DNA of 64,000 nucleotides from an uncultured Phycicoccus sp. Lineage in GTDB: Bacteria; Actinomycetota; Actinomycetes; Actinomycetales; Dermatophilaceae. The DNA is taken from positions 39,516-103,515 of the forward strand of contig NZ_CANLZR010000012.1 of assembly GCF_947495705.1 (NCBI RefSeq), in the 5' to 3' direction. A program made the position numbers and the translations under genes. Every line of letters begins with the position of its first letter. Positions within the stretch are counted from its first letter, which is position 1. Positions 34,076 to 44,217 of the stretch are shown here, in pieces. The notes under the pieces were generated by a model. It saw only the letters and a list, made by a program, of their open reading frames with translations, was not told the DNA's origin and searched no databases.

Positions 34076-35761
34076 ATGACGCAGGTGACCGAGGGCGGAA
34101 TCATGCCCCTCGCCGACGGGTTCGAGCCCCGGACCCGCGAGGACTGGCAGCAGCTCGTGGCCCGGGTGCTCGACCGCGGGCGCGACGACGGCGGGCACAC
34201 CGCGCCCGAGGACGCCGAGGAGGCCCTGCGGACGGCGCTCGACGGCGGCCTCACCACGCGCGGGCTCTACCTGCGCACCGATCGGCCGCTCGGGGTGCCC
34301 GGCGCGATGCCGTTCACCCGGGGGCGCGCCATCCGGGACGGGGCAGCGCCCTGGGACGTGCGGCAGCTGCACGACGAGCCCGACCCGCGCCGGGCGCGGA
34401 CCGCCGTCCTGGACGACCTCGAGCACGGGGTGACGTCGGTGTGGGTCCACGTCGGTGACGACGGGCTCGCCGTGGCCGACCTGCCCGAGGTGCTCGCCGA
34501 CGTCCGGCCCGACCTCGCGCCGGTCGCCGTGTCGTCCTTCACCGACCAGCCGGCCGCCGCGCGGGCGCTGCTCGAGGTGCTCGCCGACCGGGACAGCGTC
34601 GGCGGCAACCTCGGTCTCGACCCCGTCGGGGCCGCGCTGCGGACGGGCGTCGCGCCCGACCTGGCGCCCCTCGCCGACCTGGTCGGGGCCTGCGGTGGCC
34701 GGCCCGGGTGGCGGGCGATCACCGTCGACGCCCGCGTCCTGCACGACGCCGGCGCGAGCGAGGTCGACGCGCTCGCCGTGGCCGTGGCGACCGGGGTCCA
34801 CTACCTGCGCCACCTCGACGCCGCCGGGGTGTCGCCCGCTGACGCCTTCCCCCACGTCGAGTTCCGGGTCAGCGCCACCGCGGACCAGTTCCTCACCGCG
34901 GCTACGCTGCGGGCGCTGCGCCGGGTCTGGGCCCGGGTGGGGGAGGCCTGCGGTGTCCCCGAGGCCGACCGAGGCGCGCGCACCCATGCCGTGACGAGCC
35001 TGCGGATGGCCAGCCGGGAGGACCCGTTCGTCAACGTCCTGCGCAACACCGTGGCCACCTTCGGCGCGTCGATCGGCGGCGCCGACGCCATCACCGTCCT
35101 GCCCCACGACACCGTCGCCGGTCTGCCCGGACGCTTCTCGAGGCGCCTTGCCCGCAACACCCAGATCCTGCTCGCCGAGGAGTCGAACGTCGGGCGGGTC
35201 ACCGACCCCGGCGGCGGGTCCTGGTACCTCGAGTCGCTCACCGACGACGTGGCCGAGCGGGTCTGGGCGCGCTTCCAGGAGCTCGAGCGGGCCGGGGGAG
35301 TGGAGGCGGCCCGCGCCGGCGGGCTGCTGCAGCAGTGGGTGGACGCGACGGCGGCCGAACGCGCGCGTCTCATCGCCGTCCGGGCGCGCCCCCTGACCGG
35401 CGTCTCGCTGTACCCCGACCTGGCAGCAGCCGTTGCCGAGAGGCGCCCCCGCGCCGACCTGCCGACGCATCCCGGCGCCTTCGAGCCCCGCCGGGACGCC
35501 GCGCCCTTCGAGGCCCTGCGGGACCGTGCGCGCGCGCTCGGCTCCCCGCAGGTCACCGTGCCTGCCACCGGCGCACCGGCGGACGGCGGAGCCCGGCGGT
35601 CCTTCGTCACCAACCTCCTCGCGGCCGGCGGCATCGCGGCGACCGAGGAGCCCGGGCCCGTCGTCGTCGACGACACGGTGGACGACGGCGTCGATGCCGT
35701 CGCATTCCTCACCGACGTCCTCGACCGGCTCGGCGCCCCGACCACTGGAGCGACCCGATGA
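34076..35761 (+). CDS. mutA: Methylmalonyl-CoA mutase small (beta) subunit
   Basis: Protein of 561 residues, the non-catalytic partner of MutB in the heterodimeric enzyme that interconverts succinyl-CoA and (R)-methylmalonyl-CoA. It has a TIM-barrel region resembling MutB ([39 protein letters not shown]). It lacks the DxHxxG cobalamin motif, as expected of the small subunit. The ATG has AGGAGG 5 bases upstream. Its stop overlaps the mutB start (ATGA). Confidence 0.95.
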   Translation: MTQVTEGGIMPLADGFEPRTREDWQQLVARVLDRGRDDGGHTAPEDAEEALRTALDGGLTTRGLYLRTDRPLGVPGAMPFTRGRAIRDGAAPWDVRQLHDEPDPRRARTAVLDDLEHGVTSVWVHVGDDGLAVADLPEVLADVRPDLAPVAVSSFTDQPAAARALLEVLADRDSVGGNLGLDPVGAALRTGVAPDLAPLADLVGACGGRPGWRAITVDARVLHDAGASEVDALAVAVATGVHYLRHLDAAGVSPADAFPHVEFRVSATADQFLTAATLRALRRVWARVGEACGVPEADRGARTHAVTSLRMASREDPFVNVLRNTVATFGASIGGADAITVLPHDTVAGLPGRFSRRLARNTQILLAEESNVGRVTDPGGGSWYLESLTDDVAERVWARFQELERAGGVEAARAGGLLQQWVDATAAERARLIAVRARPLTGVSLYPDLAAAVAERRPRADLPTHPGAFEPRRDAAPFEALRDRARALGSPQVTVPATGAPADGGARRSFVTNLLAAGGIAATEEPGPVVVDDTVDDGVDAVAFLTDVLDRLGAPTTGATR

Positions 35762-37911
35762 GCATTCCCGACTTCGTCGCGCTGGACCTCGGGCCCGGCG
35801 AGCCGCAGACCGCCACACCGCCACCCGCCGGCCGGCCGTGGACGACGCCCGAGGGCGTCGAGGTGCCTCCGCTCTACACCGAGCGCGACCTCGCCGGTCT
35901 CGACTTCCTCGACACCGTCCCCGGAGCGCCGCCGTACCTGCGCGGCCCCTACCCGACGATGTACACGACCCAGCCGTGGACGATCCGCCAGTACGCCGGC
36001 TTCTCGACCGCCGAGGAGTCCAACGCCTTCTACCGGCGCAACCTCGCCGCCGGGCAGAAGGGGCTGTCGGTCGCCTTCGACCTCGCGACCCACCGCGGGT
36101 ACGACTCCGACCACCCGCGGGTGGCCGGCGACGTCGGGATGGCGGGGGTGGCCATCGACTCGATCTACGACATGCGCACCCTCTTCGACGGGATCCCGCT
36201 GGACCGGATGTCGGTGTCGATGACGATGAACGGCGCCGTCATCCCCGTCCTCGCGCTCTACGTCGTCGCCGCCGAGGAGCAGGGGGTGAGCCCGGACCGC
36301 CTCACGGGGACCATCCAGAACGACATCCTCAAGGAGTTCATGGTCCGCAACACCTACATCTACCCGCCCGAGCCCTCGATGCGGATCATCAGCGACATCT
36401 TCGCGTTCACGAGCCAGGAGATGCCCCGCTACAACTCGATCTCCATCTCCGGCTACCACATGCAGGAGGCCGGGGCGACCCAGGACCTCGAGCTCGCCTA
36501 CACCCTGGCGGACGGCGTCGAGTACCTCCGTGCCGGGAAGGCCGTCGGGCTCGACGTCGACCGGTTCGCGCCGCGGCTGTCGTTCTTCTGGGCCATCGGG
36601 ATGAACGTGTACATGGAGGTGGCCAAGATGCGGGCCGCCCGCCTGCTGTGGGCGCGCCTCGTGCGGGCGCAGGGGGCCACCAACCCCAAGTCGCTCTCGC
36701 TGCGCACCCACTGCCAGACCTCCGGCTGGTCGCTCACCGCGCAGGACGTGTTCAACAACGTCGTCCGGACCGCCGCCGAGGCCATGGCGGCCACCCAGGG
36801 GCACACCCAGAGCCTGCACACCAACGCCCTCGACGAGGCGATCGCCCTGCCCACCGACTTCTCGGCGCGGATCGCCCGCAACACCCAGCTGCTCCTGCAG
36901 CACGAGTCGGGCACGACCCGGGTCATCGACCCGTGGGGCGGGTCGGCGTACGTCGAGCGGCTGACCCACGACCTGGCCCGCCGGGCCTGGCAGCACATCG
37001 AGGAGGTCGAGGAGGCCGGCGGCATGGCGAAGGCCATCGAGGCCGGCATCCCGAAGATGCGGATCGAGGAGGCCGCGGCCCGCGCCCAGGCCCGGATCGA
37101 CTCCGGTCAGCAGCCCGTCATCGGGGTCAACACCTACCCCGCCGACGAGGACGAGCCGATCGAGGTCCTGCGGGTCGACAACGCCGCCGTGCGGGCGAGC
37201 CAGATCGCCCAGCTGGAGCGGCTGCGTGCCGAACGCGACGAGGACGCGTGCCGGGCCGCCCTCGACCGGATGACCGAGGCGGCCCGGGCCGGGTCGGACG
37301 GCTCGATGAGCACCAACCTGCTCGCCCTCGCGATCGACGCGGCCCGGGCCCAGGCGACCGTGGGAGAGATGTCGGCGGCGATGGAGGTGGCCTTCGGCCG
37401 CTACACCGCCCAGATCCGTACGATCGGGGGCGTGTACAGCGCCGAGGCGGGGGAGGACGAGACCGTCCGGCAGGCCCAGGCAGCGGTCGAGGCGTTCGAG
37501 GAGGAACAGGGCCGCCGCCCGCGCATCCTCGTCGCGAAGATGGGCCAGGACGGGCACGACCGGGGGCAGAAGGTCATCGCGACGGCGTTCGCGGACCTCG
37601 GCTTCGACGTCGACGTGGGCCCGCTGTTCCAGACCCCGGAGGAGGTCGCCCGGCAGGCCGTCGAGGCCGACGTCCACGTCGTGGGGGTCAGCTCGCTCGC
37701 CGCCGGGCACCTCACCCTCGTCCCGGCCCTGCGCCGGGCGCTGGACGACCTCGGCCGCCCGGACCTCGTCATCGTCGTCGGCGGGGTCATCCCGGACCAG
37801 GACCACGAGGCCCTGCGCGCCGCGGGGGCCGACGCCATCTACCCGCCGGGGACCGTCATCAGCGCCGCGGCCCTCACCCTCGTCGCCAACCTGCGCGAGC
37901 GCCTCGGGTGA
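35758..37911 (+). CDS. mutB: Methylmalonyl-CoA mutase large (alpha) subunit
   Basis: Protein of 717 residues; the adenosylcobalamin-dependent catalytic subunit. The TIM barrel binds CoA ([38 protein letters not shown]). The C-terminal B12-binding domain has D598, H600 (the cobalt ligand) and G603 in GQDGHDRG, followed by SSLAAGH and [10 protein letters not shown]. Length is normal. It is coupled to mutA and meaB by 4-base overlaps. The enzyme serves propionate, branched-chain amino acid and odd-chain fatty acid metabolism. Confidence 0.97.
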   Translation: MSIPDFVALDLGPGEPQTATPPPAGRPWTTPEGVEVPPLYTERDLAGLDFLDTVPGAPPYLRGPYPTMYTTQPWTIRQYAGFSTAEESNAFYRRNLAAGQKGLSVAFDLATHRGYDSDHPRVAGDVGMAGVAIDSIYDMRTLFDGIPLDRMSVSMTMNGAVIPVLALYVVAAEEQGVSPDRLTGTIQNDILKEFMVRNTYIYPPEPSMRIISDIFAFTSQEMPRYNSISISGYHMQEAGATQDLELAYTLADGVEYLRAGKAVGLDVDRFAPRLSFFWAIGMNVYMEVAKMRAARLLWARLVRAQGATNPKSLSLRTHCQTSGWSLTAQDVFNNVVRTAAEAMAATQGHTQSLHTNALDEAIALPTDFSARIARNTQLLLQHESGTTRVIDPWGGSAYVERLTHDLARRAWQHIEEVEEAGGMAKAIEAGIPKMRIEEAAARAQARIDSGQQPVIGVNTYPADEDEPIEVLRVDNAAVRASQIAQLERLRAERDEDACRAALDRMTEAARAGSDGSMSTNLLALAIDAARAQATVGEMSAAMEVAFGRYTAQIRTIGGVYSAEAGEDETVRQAQAAVEAFEEEQGRRPRILVAKMGQDGHDRGQKVIATAFADLGFDVDVGPLFQTPEEVARQAVEADVHVVGVSSLAAGHLTLVPALRRALDDLGRPDLVIVVGGVIPDQDHEALRAAGADAIYPPGTVISAAALTLVANLRERLG

Positions 37912-38927
37912 GGCCCGTCCCCGTCGACGAGCTCGCCGCCGGGGTGCGGGAGGGCTCCCGCCAGGCGGTCGCCCGCGCCATCACCCTGCTCGAGTCCCGG
38001 CGGGAGGACCACCGGGAGCAGTCCCGCACGCTGCTCGCCGCGCTCGCCGACCGCACCGGGGGAGCCGTGCGGGTCGGGATCACCGGGGTGCCGGGCGCCG
38101 GCAAGTCGACGTTCATCGACGCCCTCGGGGTGCGGCTTGTCGAGCGTGGGCACCGCGTCGCCGTCGTCGCCGTGGACCCGAGCTCGCGGCGGACCGGCGG
38201 CTCGATCCTCGGCGACCGGACCCGGATGGCAGCGCTGGCCGCCAGCGACGGCGCGTTCGTCCGGCCGAGCCCGGCGGGCCGCCAGCTCGGCGGCGTGGCC
38301 CGGGCGACCCGCGAGTCAATGCTCGTCCTGGAGGCCGCCGGCTACGACGTCGTCGTCGTCGAGACCGTCGGGGTGGGGCAGAACGAGGTGGCGGTCTCCG
38401 AGATGGTCGACACCTTCCTGCTCCTCACCCTCGCGCGGGCCGGTGACCAGCTCCAGGGCATCAAGCGCGGGATCCTCGAGCTCGCGGACGTCATCGCCGT
38501 CAACAAGGCCGACGGGGACGGCGAGGTCGCGGCCCGGGGGGCGGCCCGTGACCTGGCCGGGGCGCTGCGCCTCATGATGCCGGGCCGCGAGGTGCGCCGG
38601 CCCCCGGTGCTCACCTGCTCGGCCCTCACCGGGGCCGGGCTCGACGAGGTGTGGCGGGCGGTCCTGGACCACCGCGCGCACCTCGAGGAGGCCGGGTCGC
38701 TCGAGACGCGCCGGGCGCAGCAGCAGCAGGACTGGATGTGGGCGATGGTCGACGCCCACCTCACCGACGCGGTGCGGGACTGCGCGGCGGTCCGCGGGGA
38801 GCGGACGCGGATCGAGGGGGCGGTGCGCACGGGGGAGCTGAGCGCCGTCGAGGGTGCGGCCCGCATCCTCGAGCTGTTCGCCGCGGACCTGCGCGCCGGC
38901 CGGGCCGCCGGCACCCCGCCGGCCTGA
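37908..38927 (+). CDS. meaB: Methylmalonyl-CoA mutase-associated GTPase MeaB
   Basis: Protein of 339 residues of the G3E P-loop GTPase family that loads and protects the cobalamin of methylmalonyl-CoA mutase. Walker A GVPGAGKS is at residues 60-67. Further motifs are [28 protein letters not shown] and NKADGDGE. The GTG start overlaps the mutB stop (GTGA), and the operon mutA-mutB-meaB encodes the complete enzyme plus its chaperone. Confidence 0.96.
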   Translation: MRPVPVDELAAGVREGSRQAVARAITLLESRREDHREQSRTLLAALADRTGGAVRVGITGVPGAGKSTFIDALGVRLVERGHRVAVVAVDPSSRRTGGSILGDRTRMAALAASDGAFVRPSPAGRQLGGVARATRESMLVLEAAGYDVVVVETVGVGQNEVAVSEMVDTFLLLTLARAGDQLQGIKRGILELADVIAVNKADGDGEVAARGAARDLAGALRLMMPGREVRRPPVLTCSALTGAGLDEVWRAVLDHRAHLEEAGSLETRRAQQQQDWMWAMVDAHLTDAVRDCAAVRGERTRIEGAVRTGELSAVEGAARILELFAADLRAGRAAGTPPA

Positions 38928-39207
38928 GCGCCGCTTACCCCCGGACTCCGCGGGTGGACGCCCCGCGCCATCGCCTGAACGGCCCATGGTGCGCGCAGGA
39001 CGGGTGATGCGCCCGTGACTGAAGGGATGAACTTCGAGGGATGCACCTGCCGGGCGTGTCGCCCCCTGCGCATCATCAACCTCACGCCGTCGTCACGACT
39101 GTCACATCCGTATCCCTCTGCTCCCCTGTCCCCGCAATGGATGTGCAGTCACCGGGCTCGCCCTCGGACCCCCGTCGCCGGCGTCCCTGCCCCTGAAGGA
39201 GACCCCT
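38928..39207 (+). other. 280-base gap, no supported gene
   Basis: This lies between meaB and the secreted protein. It contains no strong hairpin and no convincing promoter pair. A short frame opening MNFEGCTCRACRPLRII (from 39027) can be read, but nothing supports its translation and it runs into the next gene in another frame. A regulatory role is possible but not shown. Confidence 0.4.
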
Positions 39208-39876
39208 GTGCGTACCCCCGTCACCGCACGCGCCGCAGCCGCGGCTGCCGTCGCTCTCGTGCTCGTCGCCGGCGCCGCCGGTTCGGCCGCCGCCGCCAAG
39301 GGCGGCAAGGGCGGCGGCAAGCCGTCCAAGCCCTCGAGCACCACGTCCCTCACCGGCCCCACCGCCATCCGCGCGGCCCACGAGGCGACCTGCCCGCTCG
39401 TCGTCGAGCACACCGTGTGCGGCGCCCTCACGGTGACCATCGCCGACTTCGGCAACACCGGGTGGGCGGCCCAGGCGAGCCCGGCCAAGGGGGCCGTCAC
39501 GTACAACAGCTACTACTCGACGGCGACCCAGGCCGACTGGAGCGCGGTCGTGGCCCACGAGGTCGGCGGGCACGTCGACGTGTGGAACGAGATCGTCGCG
39601 ACGGTCGGCGTCGCCCAGGCCTGGACCGACTACTACGACCTCGACCACTTCGCGGCCCCGTGGGCCACCAGCGCCTGGTCGGCCGTCACGGCGGCGTCCC
39701 GCCCCTTCGGGACGGCCGAGGCCAAGGAGGCGTACCTCGACTGCGCCGGACCCGTGGCGCACGGCTACCGCGGCAACTACCTCTACCTGTGGGGCCTCAC
39801 GTCGACGACGGCGCAGCGACAGTTCTGCGCCGGGTCGGACGCGGTCCTCACCGCCGCCCTGACCTCCTCGCGCTGA
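39208..39876 (+). CDS. Secreted protein with a degenerate zinc-protease-like motif
   Basis: Protein of 222 residues, function unknown. A Sec signal peptide (about 1-29, Ala-rich, ending AAAA-KGG) is followed by a Gly/Lys/Ser linker and a globular domain with four cysteines. VVAHEVGGHVDVW resembles the HExxH helix of metallopeptidases, but the second histidine is one residue late (HExxxH), so it may be inactive or fold differently. The GTG start has GAAGGAGA upstream. It is alone between meaB and infA and has its own terminator. Confidence 0.7.
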   Translation: MRTPVTARAAAAAAVALVLVAGAAGSAAAAKGGKGGGKPSKPSSTTSLTGPTAIRAAHEATCPLVVEHTVCGALTVTIADFGNTGWAAQASPAKGAVTYNSYYSTATQADWSAVVAHEVGGHVDVWNEIVATVGVAQAWTDYYDLDHFAAPWATSAWSAVTAASRPFGTAEAKEAYLDCAGPVAHGYRGNYLYLWGLTSTTAQRQFCAGSDAVLTAALTSSR

Positions 39877-39911
39877 CGAGGACCCGGACGAGACCCCCTG
39901 CACTCGTCCAT

Positions 39912-39944
39912 CGGGCCGGTCACGCCTCGCGCGTGGCCGGCCCG
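39912..39944 (+). terminator. Terminator after the secreted protein gene
   Basis: CGGGCCGGTCACGC (39912-39925) pairs with 39931-39944 over 14 bp with one T-G pair and a five-base loop, 35 bases after the stop codon. It separates this gene from the infA operon. Confidence 0.75.
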
Positions 39945-39968
39945 TCGGTCGTCACGACCGGCGTGGAT

Positions 39969-39997
39969 TTCGCGCCACACCGCCGCTGGCGTAGCAT
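39969..39997 (+). promoter_or_regulatory. Possible infA (alpha operon) promoter
   Basis: TTCGCG (39969-39974), a 17-bp spacer and TAGCAT (39992-39997). The -35 sits in GGATTTCGCG, a relative of the CGATTTGGAG box of the other ribosomal operons. It implies a leader of about 110 bases. Confidence 0.5.
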
Positions 39998-40116
39998 TGA
40001 ACGTCGGTCACGTGTGCGTCCTTGCATGGGTGGTATTCCTGCGTGAGGTAGCACGGGGCCGATTTCCATGGGTAGCCCGACACCACGCAGGGTGCCCAAC
40101 GGCGGATTGAGAGGGT

Positions 40117-40338
40117 ATGGCCAAGAAGGACGGCGTCATCGAGATCGAGGGCACGATCGTCGAGGCTCTCCCGAACGCGATGTTTCGGGTCGAGCTCACG
40201 AACGGTCACAAGGTGCTCGCGCACATCTCCGGCAAGATGCGACAGCACTACATCCGGATCCTCCCCGAGGACCGGGTCGTGGTGGAGCTGAGCCCGTACG
40301 ACCTGACCCGCGGCCGCATCGTCTTCCGCTACCGCTGA
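40117..40338 (+). CDS. infA: Translation initiation factor IF-1
   Basis: Protein of 73 residues, a single OB-fold that occupies the 30S A site during initiation. The family sequence [20 protein letters not shown] is followed by [19 protein letters not shown] and [12 protein letters not shown]. It is the first gene of the alpha operon, with rpmJ 33 bases downstream. Confidence 0.98.
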   Translation: MAKKDGVIEIEGTIVEALPNAMFRVELTNGHKVLAHISGKMRQHYIRILPEDRVVVELSPYDLTRGRIVFRYR

Positions 40339-40371
40339 GACACAGAACATCGACGAGACAGCAAAGGCGAT

Positions 40372-40485
40372 ATGAAGGTTCAGCCGAGCGTCAAGAAGAT
40401 CTGTGACAAGTGCAAGGTGATCCGCCGTAACGGTCGGGTCATGGTGATCTGCGAGAACCTGCGCCACAAGCAGCGCCAGGGCTGA
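40372..40485 (+). CDS. rpmJ: 50S ribosomal protein L36, zinc form
   Basis: A 37-residue protein, easily missed because of its size. It reads [20 protein letters not shown] then [17 protein letters not shown]. The zinc ligands C11, C14, C27 and H32 are all present, so this is the zinc-binding (C+) form. AAAGGCGA lies upstream. It occupies the conserved place between infA and rpsM. A 228-base gap follows. Confidence 0.97.
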   Translation: MKVQPSVKKICDKCKVIRRNGRVMVICENLRHKQRQG

Positions 40486-40622
40486 CGCGAGTCAGACGCA
40501 GTACACCGCCCCGCACGGGGCCGCACGGGTCACGGACTCGAGCAGACGCACACGAGAAGAGAAGTACGCAGCACCCGACCCCCGACGGGTCACCTGGATC
40601 GCAGGTGGGCGCGGGACGTCAC

Positions 40623-40642
40623 CCTCGGCCCGGAGGCCGAGG
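40623..40642 (+). repeat. Hairpin in the rpmJ-rpsM leader
   Basis: CCTCGGCC-CGGA-GGCCGAGG is a perfect 8-bp stem with a four-base loop, 72 bases upstream of rpsM. A weaker stem, GCCCCG-CA-CGGGGC (40508-40521), follows rpmJ. The rest of this 228-base gap shows no gene. S4 controls this operon in E. coli, but no known S4 pseudoknot was recognised. Confidence 0.45.
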
Positions 40643-40713
40643 ACCGGACCAGGATGGGCCGGACCGGTGTTGCTCCAGACCTCCGGACCACATGAGTTAG
40701 GAACCATCCCCAC

Positions 40714-41091
40714 ATGGCACGTCTGATGGGAGTCGACCTCCCGCGCGACAAGCGCGCAGAGGTCGCACTGACCTACATCTTCGGAGTTGGTCGCACCAGC
40801 GCGCAGAAGGCCCTCGAGGCCACCGGCGTCAGCCCGGACACCCGGGTCAAGGACCTCGGCGACGACGAGCTCGTCAAGCTGCGTGACTGGATCGAGGAGC
40901 ACCTCAAGGTCGAGGGTGACCTGCGGCGCGAGGTCGCCGCGGACATCCGCCGCAAGGTCGAGATCGGGTCCTACGAGGGCCTTCGTCACCGCCGGGGCCT
41001 GCCCGTGCGCGGCCAGCGGACCAAGACCAACGCGCGGACCCGTAAGGGCCCCAAGCGCACCGTGGCCGGCAAGAAGAAGGCCGGTAAGTGA
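40714..41091 (+). CDS. rpsM: 30S ribosomal protein S13
   Basis: Protein of 125 residues; a 30S head protein that contacts the P-site tRNA and L5. The N-terminus [20 protein letters not shown] and the [20 protein letters not shown] signature are standard. The upstream TTAGGAA gives a reasonable ribosome binding site. rpsK follows after 55 bases. Confidence 0.98.
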   Translation: MARLMGVDLPRDKRAEVALTYIFGVGRTSAQKALEATGVSPDTRVKDLGDDELVKLRDWIEEHLKVEGDLRREVAADIRRKVEIGSYEGLRHRRGLPVRGQRTKTNARTRKGPKRTVAGKKKAGK

Positions 41092-41146
41092 CCCGCGTCT
41101 GACGCGCGTCACCCCACTTCATCCGAAGACTTCGTAGGAGAAACAC

Positions 41147-41551
41147 ATGCCTCCCAAGGGCCGCACGACCGGCGCCAAGAAGGTGCGCCGCAAGGAGAAG
41201 AAGAACGTCGCGGTGGGCCAGGCCCACATCAAGAGCACGTTCAACAACACGATCATCTCGATCACCGACCCCACCGGTGCCGTCATCGCCTGGGCCTCCG
41301 CGGGCCAGGTCGGCTTCAAGGGGTCCCGCAAGTCGACGCCGTTCGCCGCGCAGACCGCCGCCGAGGCTGCCGCCCGTCGGGCCATGGAGCACGGCATGCG
41401 CAAGGTCGACGTCTTCGTCAAGGGCCCGGGTTCCGGTCGTGAGACCGCGATCCGCTCCCTGACCGCAGCCGGCCTCGAGGTCGGTTCGATCCAGGACGTC
41501 ACGCCCCAGCCGCACAACGGTGTCCGCCCGCCCAAGCGCCGCCGCGTCTGA
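41147..41551 (+). CDS. rpsK: 30S ribosomal protein S11
   Basis: Protein of 134 residues that forms the platform near the E site. The core [20 protein letters not shown] and the C-terminal [20 protein letters not shown] are diagnostic. TAGGAGAA precedes the ATG. rpsD starts 35 bases downstream. Confidence 0.98.
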   Translation: MPPKGRTTGAKKVRRKEKKNVAVGQAHIKSTFNNTIISITDPTGAVIAWASAGQVGFKGSRKSTPFAAQTAAEAAARRAMEHGMRKVDVFVKGPGSGRETAIRSLTAAGLEVGSIQDVTPQPHNGVRPPKRRRV

Positions 41552-41586
41552 GCGACCACAGACTTCGCGAAAGGTAAGAGAGAGAC

Positions 41587-42195
41587 ATGGCCCGTTACAC
41601 CGGACCCATCACGAAGAAGTCGCGTCGCCTCAAGACCGACCTCGTCGGTGGTGACAAGAACTTCGACCTCCGCCCGTTCCCGCCCGGCCAGCACGGCCGT
41701 CGCCGGATGCAGGAGAAGGAGTACCTGACCCAGCTGCAGGAGAAGCAGAAGGCCCGCTTCACCTACGGCGTCATGGAGAAGCAGTTCCGTCGGTACTACA
41801 AGGAGGCGGCCAACCGCCCCGGCAAGACCGGCGAGAACATCCTGACGATCCTCGAGTCGCGGCTCGACAACGTCATCTACCGTGCCGGCCTGGCCCGCAC
41901 CCGCCGCCAGTCGCGCCAGCTCGTGAGCCACGGCCACTTCGAGGTCAACGGCAAGCGCGTCGACGTCCCCAGCTACCGGGTCGAGCAGTACGACATCATC
42001 ACGATCCGCAAGCAGTCGCTCGAGACGTTCCCGATCCAGCTCGCCCGCGAGACCTTCGGCGAGCGTCCGATCCCGGCCTGGCTCCAGGTCGTCCCCGGCA
42101 CGCTGCAGATCCTCGTGCACCAGCTGCCGACCCGTGCGCAGATCGACACGGTGCTCACCGAGCAGCTCATCGTCGAGTACTACTCGAAGAACTGA
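41587..42195 (+). CDS. rpsD: 30S ribosomal protein S4
   Basis: Protein of 202 residues; a primary 16S-binding protein. The S4 RNA-binding domain contains RQSRQLVSHGHFEVNGKRVD. The N-terminal region has no cysteine cluster, so it is the zinc-free form. AGGTAAGAGAGA lies upstream. The gap to rpoA holds three consecutive hairpins. Confidence 0.98.
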   Translation: MARYTGPITKKSRRLKTDLVGGDKNFDLRPFPPGQHGRRRMQEKEYLTQLQEKQKARFTYGVMEKQFRRYYKEAANRPGKTGENILTILESRLDNVIYRAGLARTRRQSRQLVSHGHFEVNGKRVDVPSYRVEQYDIITIRKQSLETFPIQLARETFGERPIPAWLQVVPGTLQILVHQLPTRAQIDTVLTEQLIVEYYSKN

Positions 42196-42201
42196 CCGGG
42201 T

Positions 42202-42295
42202 CGGGATGCCGCGCCCGCCCCGCGCGGGGGCGGCATCCCGGCTCGTGAGTGGCCGCACGGACCGATGTGCGGCCACTGCGGGAGGAGACTCCCGC
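42202..42295 (+). repeat. Three consecutive hairpins between rpsD and rpoA
   Basis: Hairpin 1 spans 42202-42240 (11-bp outer stem CGGGATGCCGC plus an inner CCCC/GGGG). Hairpin 2 spans 42248-42277 (perfect 11-bp stem AGTGGCCGCAC, 8-base loop). Hairpin 3 spans 42278-42295 (perfect 7-bp stem GCGGGAG with a GAGA tetraloop). They fill nearly all of the 149-base gap. TATAGC at 42312-42317 then precedes rpoA. Attenuation, a protein-binding leader or an mRNA processing signal are all possible. Confidence 0.75.
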
Positions 42296-42344
42296 GCATC
42301 ACGCGGCGTCATATAGCGGTCGCCCGTGGGAAGGAAGAATTCCC

Positions 42345-43379
42345 GTGCTCATCGCACAGCGTCCCGTCCTCAGTGAGGACGTCGTCTCCGAGTCCCGGAG
42401 CCGTTTCGTCATCGAGCCCCTCGAGCCCGGCTTCGGCTACACGCTCGGCAACTCCCTCCGCCGCACCCTGCTCTCGAGCATCCCGGGCGCGGCCGTCACG
42501 AGCATCCGCATCGACGGCGTGCTCCACGAGTTCTCGACGATTCCCGGTGTCAAGGAAGACGTCACCGAGATCATCCTCAACATCAAGACCCTCGTCGTCT
42601 CCTCCGAGCACGACGAGCCGGTCGTCATGTACCTGCGCAAGCAGGGCGCGGGTGCCGTGACCGCCGCGGACATCGCCCCGCCGGCCGGTGTCGAGGTGCA
42701 CAACCCCGACCTGCACATCGCGACGCTCAACGACAAGGGCACCGTCGAGATGGAGCTCACCGTCGAGCGTGGCCGTGGCTACGTCTCCGCCGTGCAGAAC
42801 AAGGCCGGGGACCAGGAGATCGGCCGCGTCCCGGTCGACTCCATCTACAGCCCGGTGCTCACGGTGACCTACAAGGTCGAGGCCACCCGCGTCGAGCAGC
42901 GCACCGACTTCGACCGTCTCGTCGTCGACGTCGAGACCAAGAGCTCGATGGCCCCGCGCGACGCGCTCGCCTCCGCGGGCAAGACGCTCGTCGAGCTGTT
43001 CGGCCTGGCCCGTGAGCTCAACGTCGAGGCCGAGGGCATCGACATGGGCCCCTCGCCGACCGACGCCGCGCTCGCCGCGGACCTCGCCCTCCCGATCGAG
43101 GACCTCGACCTCACCGTGCGGTCCTACAACTGCCTCAAGCGCGAGGGCATCCACACCGTGGGTGAGCTCGTGGGGCGCAGCGAGGCCGACCTGCTCGACA
43201 TCCGCAACTTCGGTGCGAAGTCGATCGACGAGGTCAAGGCCAAGCTCGTCGGCATGGGCCTGGCGCTCAAGGACAGCCCCCCCGGGTTCGACCCGAGCCT
43301 CATCGCCGACCGCTACGACGACTTCACCTTCGGTGAGGGCGAGGACGACTCGGCGTTCGCCGAGGACGAGCAGCTCTGA
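42345..43379 (+). CDS. rpoA: DNA-directed RNA polymerase alpha subunit
   Basis: Protein of 344 residues; the dimer nucleates RNA polymerase assembly. The N-terminal domain holds [20 protein letters not shown]. The C-terminal domain contacts activators and UP elements and includes [20 protein letters not shown] and [14 protein letters not shown]. It ends in an acidic tail. The GTG at 42345 is chosen because it gives the family N-terminus and has GGAAGGA at good distance. rplQ follows after 42 bases. Confidence 0.98.
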   Translation: MLIAQRPVLSEDVVSESRSRFVIEPLEPGFGYTLGNSLRRTLLSSIPGAAVTSIRIDGVLHEFSTIPGVKEDVTEIILNIKTLVVSSEHDEPVVMYLRKQGAGAVTAADIAPPAGVEVHNPDLHIATLNDKGTVEMELTVERGRGYVSAVQNKAGDQEIGRVPVDSIYSPVLTVTYKVEATRVEQRTDFDRLVVDVETKSSMAPRDALASAGKTLVELFGLARELNVEAEGIDMGPSPTDAALAADLALPIEDLDLTVRSYNCLKREGIHTVGELVGRSEADLLDIRNFGAKSIDEVKAKLVGMGLALKDSPPGFDPSLIADRYDDFTFGEGEDDSAFAEDEQL

Positions 43380-43421
43380 CCGCACGCCTCCACGCCGGCA
43401 CGTTTATCTAGGAGATCACCA

Positions 43422-44132
43422 ATGCCCACCCCCACCAAGGGTCCTCGTCTCGGAGGCGGCCCCGCTCACGAGCGGCTCATCCTCGCGAACCTCGCGACCT
43501 CGCTGTTCGAGCACGACCGCATCACGACCACCGAGACCAAGGCCAAGCGGCTCCGCCCGCTGGCCGAGCGCCTCGTGACGTTCGCCAAGCGGGGTGACCT
43601 CTCGGCCCGCCGTCGCGTCATGACCGTCGTGCGCGACAAGGGTGTCGTCCACCGCCTGTTCGTCGAGATCGCGCCCGACATGGCCGAGCGCAACGGCGGG
43701 TACACCCGCATCACGAAGATCGGTCCGCGCAAGGGCGACAACGCCCCCATGGCGGTCATCGAGCTCGTGCGGGAGCCCGTCGCGAAGAAGGCCACCGTCA
43801 AGGAGGCCGAGGCCGCGACCAAGCGCTCGGCCAAGGACGACGCCGCCAAGCGCGACGCCGCCAAGGCCACCGAGGCGGAGACCACCGAGGCCGAGGCCGC
43901 TCCGGTCGAGGCCACCGAGGAGGAGCCGGCCGCGGTCGAGCTCCCCGCGGGTGCCGTCCAGGCCAACGAGGACGGCTCGTCCCCGGACGAGGCGTACGCC
44001 ATCAAGGGCAACATGGGCTCGATGAAGTTCCACGAGCCCGACGGGCAGTGGTTCGAGCAGACCCACGCCGAGGTCTGGTTCACGTCCGCCGAGGACGCCG
44101 AGGCCGCAGGCTTCACCAAGGCCGGTTCCTGA
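43422..44132 (+). CDS. rplQ: 50S ribosomal protein L17 fused to a C-terminal sunset-type domain
   Basis: Protein of 236 residues, about twice the usual length. Residues 1-119 are a complete L17 ([40 protein letters not shown]). A linker rich in Ala, Glu, Lys and Thr (about 120-190) leads to a compact end of about 45 residues, [20 protein letters not shown] then [16 protein letters not shown]. That pattern is the sunset domain found on various actinobacterial proteins. The extension is in frame and intact; its function is unknown. The gene ends the alpha operon and is followed by a strong terminator. Confidence 0.95.
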   Translation: MPTPTKGPRLGGGPAHERLILANLATSLFEHDRITTTETKAKRLRPLAERLVTFAKRGDLSARRRVMTVVRDKGVVHRLFVEIAPDMAERNGGYTRITKIGPRKGDNAPMAVIELVREPVAKKATVKEAEAATKRSAKDDAAKRDAAKATEAETTEAEAAPVEATEEEPAAVELPAGAVQANEDGSSPDEAYAIKGNMGSMKFHEPDGQWFEQTHAEVWFTSAEDAEAAGFTKAGS

Positions 44133-44150
44133 CCGACCGCCGCACCGCAC

Positions 44151-44184
44151 CGAGGGCCGTCTCCCGTCCGGGAGGCGGCCCTCG
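44151..44184 (+). terminator. Alpha operon terminator
   Basis: CGAGGGCCGTCTCCCG (44151-44166) pairs with 44169-44184 over essentially its whole length, with one T-G pair. The stem starts 18 bases after the rplQ stop. Confidence 0.85.
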
Positions 44185-44205
44185 GCGTTGTCCGGGCCGC
44201 CGCGT

Positions 44206-44211
44206 TAGGGT
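44206..44211 (+). promoter_or_regulatory. -10 element of a leaderless lipoprotein gene
   Basis: TAGGGT ends 6 bases before the ATG at 44218 and there is no ribosome binding site. This is the third instance of the same arrangement in the window. Confidence 0.5.
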
Positions 44212-44217
44212 CGGTGG

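Noticed and set aside
39015..40046. Frame opening with a Cys-rich segment MNFEGCTCRACRPLRII upstream of the secreted protein
   Set aside because: It has no ribosome binding site and then runs through the secreted protein and its terminator in a different frame, as open frames often do at this GC content. A short regulatory leader peptide cannot be excluded but is not supported.
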